NCBI GenBank assembly: GCA_024227995.1
Contig: CP100465.1
Span: 1,612,001-1,676,000, forward strand
From: Halomicrococcus gelatinilyticus
GTDB lineage: Archaea > Halobacteriota > Halobacteria > Halobacteriales > Haladaptataceae
DNA: 64,000 nt
Direction of reading: 5' to 3'
The translations under genes and the position numbers were made by a program. Under the pieces are notes generated by a model. It ran no database searches and was not told the origin of the DNA. It saw nothing but the letters and a program-made list of their open reading frames with translations. Every line of letters begins with the position of its first letter. Within the stretch, counting starts at the first letter, position 1. Below are positions 61,523-64,000 of the stretch, piece by piece.

Positions 61523-62926
61523 TCACTCGGTGCTCGGTTCGACGCTCTCCTCGACCGCGCCCGCGTTCTCGCCGTTCTCTGACTCACCGTCCGTCTCCAG
61601 GCGCGTGATTCGCGCCTTCATGATGCGGGTGTTCTCGACCTGCTCGACGTGGAGTCGGACGCCGTCGTAGTCGATGTTCTCGCCCTCCTCGACGAGGCGG
61701 CCGGCGCGGTTGAAGATGAAGCCGGCGATGGTCTCGAACTCCTCGCCCTCGGGGAGTTCGATGTCCATGACCTCGTTGACCTCGTCGATGTTGAGCTCGC
61801 CGCGGACGACGACCGTGTCGTCGTCGACGTACTCGATGGGCTCCTCCTCCTCGCCCTCGAGGATGTCGCCGACGATCTCCTCGATCATGTCCTCCATCGT
61901 CACGAGCCCCTCGGTCGTCCCGAACTCGTCGATGACGATGACCATCTGGAGGCGGTTGTCGCGCATCTCAGCGAGCAGTTCGTCGACGTTCTTGCTCTCG
62001 GGGACGTGGAGCGTCGGCTGGATGACGTCGTCGATGTCGAGGCCGTCCGCCTCGCCGTACTGCTGTTCGCGGACGAGGTCGCGGATGTGGATGACGCCGA
62101 TGACGTTGTCGAGGCTTCCCTCGTAGACGGGGACGCGCTCGTGGCCCGACTGGACGAGCGTCTGGAGCGCCTCCTCGACGGAGGCGTCCTTCGGCACGGC
62201 GGTCATGTCGAGGCGCGGCGTCATCACCTCCTTGGCGATGGTGTTGTTGAACCGGAAGATGCGCTGGAGCATCTCGCGCTCGTCCTCCTCGATGACGCCC
62301 TCGCGTTCGCCCGTCTCGATCATGTCCTGGATCTCGTCGCGGGTGACGTAGGAGGTCTCGATGGCCGAACGGCCGCCGGTGATGCGGTTGACGGCGCGCG
62401 TCAGGTAGTCGAACGTGACGACGAGTGGCAGCAGGAGGTACTCCGAGTACTTCAGCGGCCGCGCGATGCGGAGCGCCCACGATTCGGTGTTCTCGACAGC
62501 GTAGGACTTCGGTGCGCTCTCGCCGAACAGCAGGACGATGGCCGTGACCCCGAAGGTGGCGATGGCGACGGACTGGCTCTGGGAGAAGTTGAAGTAGGCG
62601 AGCAGTCCCGTCGCGATGCTGGACATCGCGATGTTGACGATGTTGTTCCCGACCAGGATGGTGACGAGCAGGCGGTGGGGGTCCTGTTTCAGTTTCGCGA
62701 CCGTTTCCGCTCCCGGAACCTCGTCCTCCACCAGCGCCTCGACCCGGTGCTGGGCGAGCGAGAACATCGCTATCTCCGATGAGGAGAAGAACCCGGACAG
62801 AACGATGAGAACGATGATAGTTGCGACGCCACCCCACAGTACCAGACCCTGGGTGACACGTATACCAAGCATCTCGGCGAGGGGGACAGTCTGCGTGAGA
62901 GTTATGAATGTCGGAGAGAGCACCAT
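61523..62926 (-). CDS. CNNM/CorC-type (hemolysin C family) membrane protein
   Basis: A 467-residue DUF21-CBS-CorC protein, probably a Mg2+/Na+ transport or regulation protein. CNNM transmembrane domain about 25-215 with VLSGFFSSSEIAMFSLAQ and LVGNNIVNIAMSSIATG; a CBS pair about 225-355 (VMTPRLDMTAVPKDASVEEAL, VIVIDEFGTTEGLVTMEDM); the C-terminal CorC_HlyC domain about 370-450 starts VVRGELNIDEVNE; then an acidic tail. The length is normal for the family. Confidence 0.92.
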   Translation of the reverse strand: MVLSPTFITLTQTVPLAEMLGIRVTQGLVLWGGVATIIVLIVLSGFFSSSEIAMFSLAQHRVEALVEDEVPGAETVAKLKQDPHRLLVTILVGNNIVNIAMSSIATGLLAYFNFSQSQSVAIATFGVTAIVLLFGESAPKSYAVENTESWALRIARPLKYSEYLLLPLVVTFDYLTRAVNRITGGRSAIETSYVTRDEIQDMIETGEREGVIEEDEREMLQRIFRFNNTIAKEVMTPRLDMTAVPKDASVEEALQTLVQSGHERVPVYEGSLDNVIGVIHIRDLVREQQYGEADGLDIDDVIQPTLHVPESKNVDELLAEMRDNRLQMVIVIDEFGTTEGLVTMEDMIEEIVGDILEGEEEEPIEYVDDDTVVVRGELNIDEVNEVMDIELPEGEEFETIAGFIFNRAGRLVEEGENIDYDGVRLHVEQVENTRIMKARITRLETDGESENGENAGAVEESVEPSTE

Positions 62927-63038
62927 TCGATGACCTACCTTGGTTGTCGGCGGGATTAACTCTTTATTCTTTTGCCGTTCAGTCGGCCCGCTCTGCCGCG
63001 AGCGAAGCCCTTACCCGCGTTTCGTTCGAACGTTCGCT

Positions 63039-63314
63039 ATGAGCGCCGACACCGGCGACCCGCCGATCACGCTGTACCGTCTCCAGGCGTGTCCGTTCTG
63101 CGAGCGCGTGGTCCGCAAACTGCAGGAGTACGACGTCGCCTACCGGTCGCGGTTCGTCGAACCGATGCACAGCGACCGCAACGTCGTCAAGCGAATCAGC
63201 GGCAAACGCACGGTTCCGGCCATCGTCGACGAGAACACCGGCGTCACGATGAGCGAGAGCGCGAACATCGTCGAGTATCTCGACGCCACCTACGGCGACG
63301 GAGGTGCCGAGTGA
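63039..63314 (+). CDS. glutaredoxin-like / GST N-terminal-domain protein
   Basis: A 91-residue thioredoxin-fold protein. ITLYRLQACPFCERVVRKLQEYDVAY gives the active site CPFC, with RTVPAIVDENTGVTMSESANIVEYLD carrying the cis-Pro (VPAI) and the GST-type SESANI motif. It acts on disulphides; haloarchaea use gamma-glutamylcysteine rather than glutathione. Its stop shares one base with the start of the redoxin gene, so the pair are coupled. The start at 63039 gives an ordinary N-terminus. Confidence 0.88.
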   Translation: MSADTGDPPITLYRLQACPFCERVVRKLQEYDVAYRSRFVEPMHSDRNVVKRISGKRTVPAIVDENTGVTMSESANIVEYLDATYGDGGAE

Positions 63315-63823
63315 TGGACTTCGACGTCGTCGACCTCGGCGAGACCGACCACCCCAGGGTGGGCGAAACCGCGCCCGACTTCACCCGGCCGCTGGTGAAC
63401 GACGAGTACTGGGAGGACGTGGCGCTGTCGACGCTGACGGACGAAGGACCGACGCTGCTCGTCTTCTACACGATGGACGGCGCGTTCCCGGGGACGTACA
63501 TGTGGGACGAACTCGCCGACCGTGCGTGGGACGACGAGTACGACGTCCGCGTCGTCGGCTGTTCCATCTCGACGCCGTACGAACACGCGTCGCTCATCGA
63601 GGACCGCGACATGGACTACGACCTCTTCAGCGACCCGGCCGCCACCGTCGCCGACGAGTACGGCGTCGTCCACGACCTCGACGACATGACGGGCGTCCGC
63701 GAGCACCGCCCCGCCGTCTTCCTGCTCGACTCCGACCGCACCGTCCGGTACGCCTGGGTGGCGACCGAGTGGCCCGAGTTCCCCGACTACGACGCCATCG
63801 AGGACGCGCTCGCCGACCTGTAG
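63314..63823 (+). CDS. redoxin-domain protein lacking peroxidatic Cys
   Basis: A 169-residue peroxiredoxin/AhpC-TSA fold protein: GETAPDFTRPLVNDEYWEDVALSTL, LLVFYTMDGAFPGTYMWDEL, RVVGCSIST, YDLFSDPAATVADEYGVV, RPAVFLLDSDRTVRYAWVATEWP. The usual PxxxTxxC active-site loop reads FPGTYMW, so the peroxidatic cysteine is absent; the only Cys is in VVGCS. It may be a thiol-independent chaperone or regulator, or receive electrons in a new way. The gene overlaps the glutaredoxin-like gene by one base. Confidence 0.85.
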   Translation: MDFDVVDLGETDHPRVGETAPDFTRPLVNDEYWEDVALSTLTDEGPTLLVFYTMDGAFPGTYMWDELADRAWDDEYDVRVVGCSISTPYEHASLIEDRDMDYDLFSDPAATVADEYGVVHDLDDMTGVREHRPAVFLLDSDRTVRYAWVATEWPEFPDYDAIEDALADL

Positions 63824-63893
63824 CCGGCTCGAACGCCGGACGCCCCCGTCGCCGAACGCTACGCTTTTTCCGTCCGACGGCGGAACGTCGGCC

Positions 63894-64000
63894 ATGGAGG
63901 ACATCGAACGCGCCGCGGACGCGCTCCGGCGCGGCGACCTCGTCGTCTACCCGACTGAGACCGTCTACGGCCTCGGCGCCGACGCCCTGGACGAGACCGC
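63894..64000 (+). CDS. TsaC/Sua5 threonylcarbamoyl-AMP synthase, partial
   Basis: The 5' end of a gene cut by the window edge; 35 complete codons start MEDIERAADALRRGD and contain LVVYPTETVYGLGADALDET. PTETVYGLG is the signature of the Sua5/YciO/YrdC family, which makes the threonylcarbamoyl-AMP used by KEOPS for t6A tRNA modification. A T-rich element (GCTTTTTCC) lies about 27 nt upstream. Whether it is the short TsaC or the long Sua5 form cannot be seen. Confidence 0.88.
   Translation, partial: MEDIERAADALRRGDLVVYPTETVYGLGADALDET

Overview
The window comes from the main chromosome of a halophilic archaeon (class Halobacteria). The G+C content is high, the predicted proteins are rich in Asp and Glu, and many genes start at or within a few bases of the expected transcription start, about 27 nt after a T/A-rich TATA element. 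The gene set is haloarchaeal: a fused Amt-PII ammonium transporter, PolD small subunit DP1, Orc1/Cdc6 with oapABC, Hel308-Cgi121, PurO, LarB, DpsA, CMI4 and a halophilic plant-type [2Fe-2S] ferredoxin. I cannot name the genus from sequence alone.

Layout. 1-9 kb: a GNAT-like protein, a DedA protein, a 30-residue membrane peptide coupled to an unknown gene, Amt-PII with a decayed gene fragment behind it, a small island of two unknown genes (a Tat lipoprotein and a GTG-start protein), hemB, an ACT regulator and hisB. 9-23 kb: hisA, a phosphate permease, ferredoxin, signal peptidase I divergent from DP1, an Lrp/TrkA-N pair, a methyltransferase, a DUF2391-like protein, a KaiC-like protein, a phosphoesterase, upp, a small protein coupled to an ArsA/Get3-like ATPase, and cstA. 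23-36 kb: ferredoxin, two 897-residue receiver-histidine kinases, an MFS and a MATE transporter, a zinc-ribbon regulator, an arylamine N-acetyltransferase and aspartate kinase.

36-41 kb is the replication-origin locus. oapA-oapB-oapC run leftward, orc1/cdc6 runs rightward, and about 1.5 kb between them holds an AT-rich core flanked by inverted copies of an ORB-like element (core CCAnnnGAAACGnnGGGG). Near-identical copies are dispersed elsewhere in the window, mostly just behind stop codons, and one inverted pair lies inside the DP1 coding sequence.

41-64 kb: a prepilin-peptidase-like protein, a usp-pit operon, hel308-cgi121 (KEOPS), dpsA beside a small gene under a DtxR-type palindrome, tRNA-Gln(CUG), purO, a phosphoesterase, mdh, a tandem pair of small membrane proteins, hemC-hemD, rpiA, a 55-residue histone-fold-like protein, larB, an HdrD-like Fe-S/cytochrome b protein, the biotin transporter bioY-ecfA-ecfT behind a BirA-type inverted repeat, CMI4, a CNNM/CorC-type protein, a coupled glutaredoxin-like/redoxin pair, and the start of a TsaC/Sua5 gene cut by the window edge.

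The window is mostly ordinary core chromosome. The most informative features are regulatory or very short: the ORB-like family, the BirA and DtxR palindromes, leaderless micro-ORFs coupled to downstream genes, and gene remnants. I found no CRISPR array, insertion sequence, prophage or obvious defence system.
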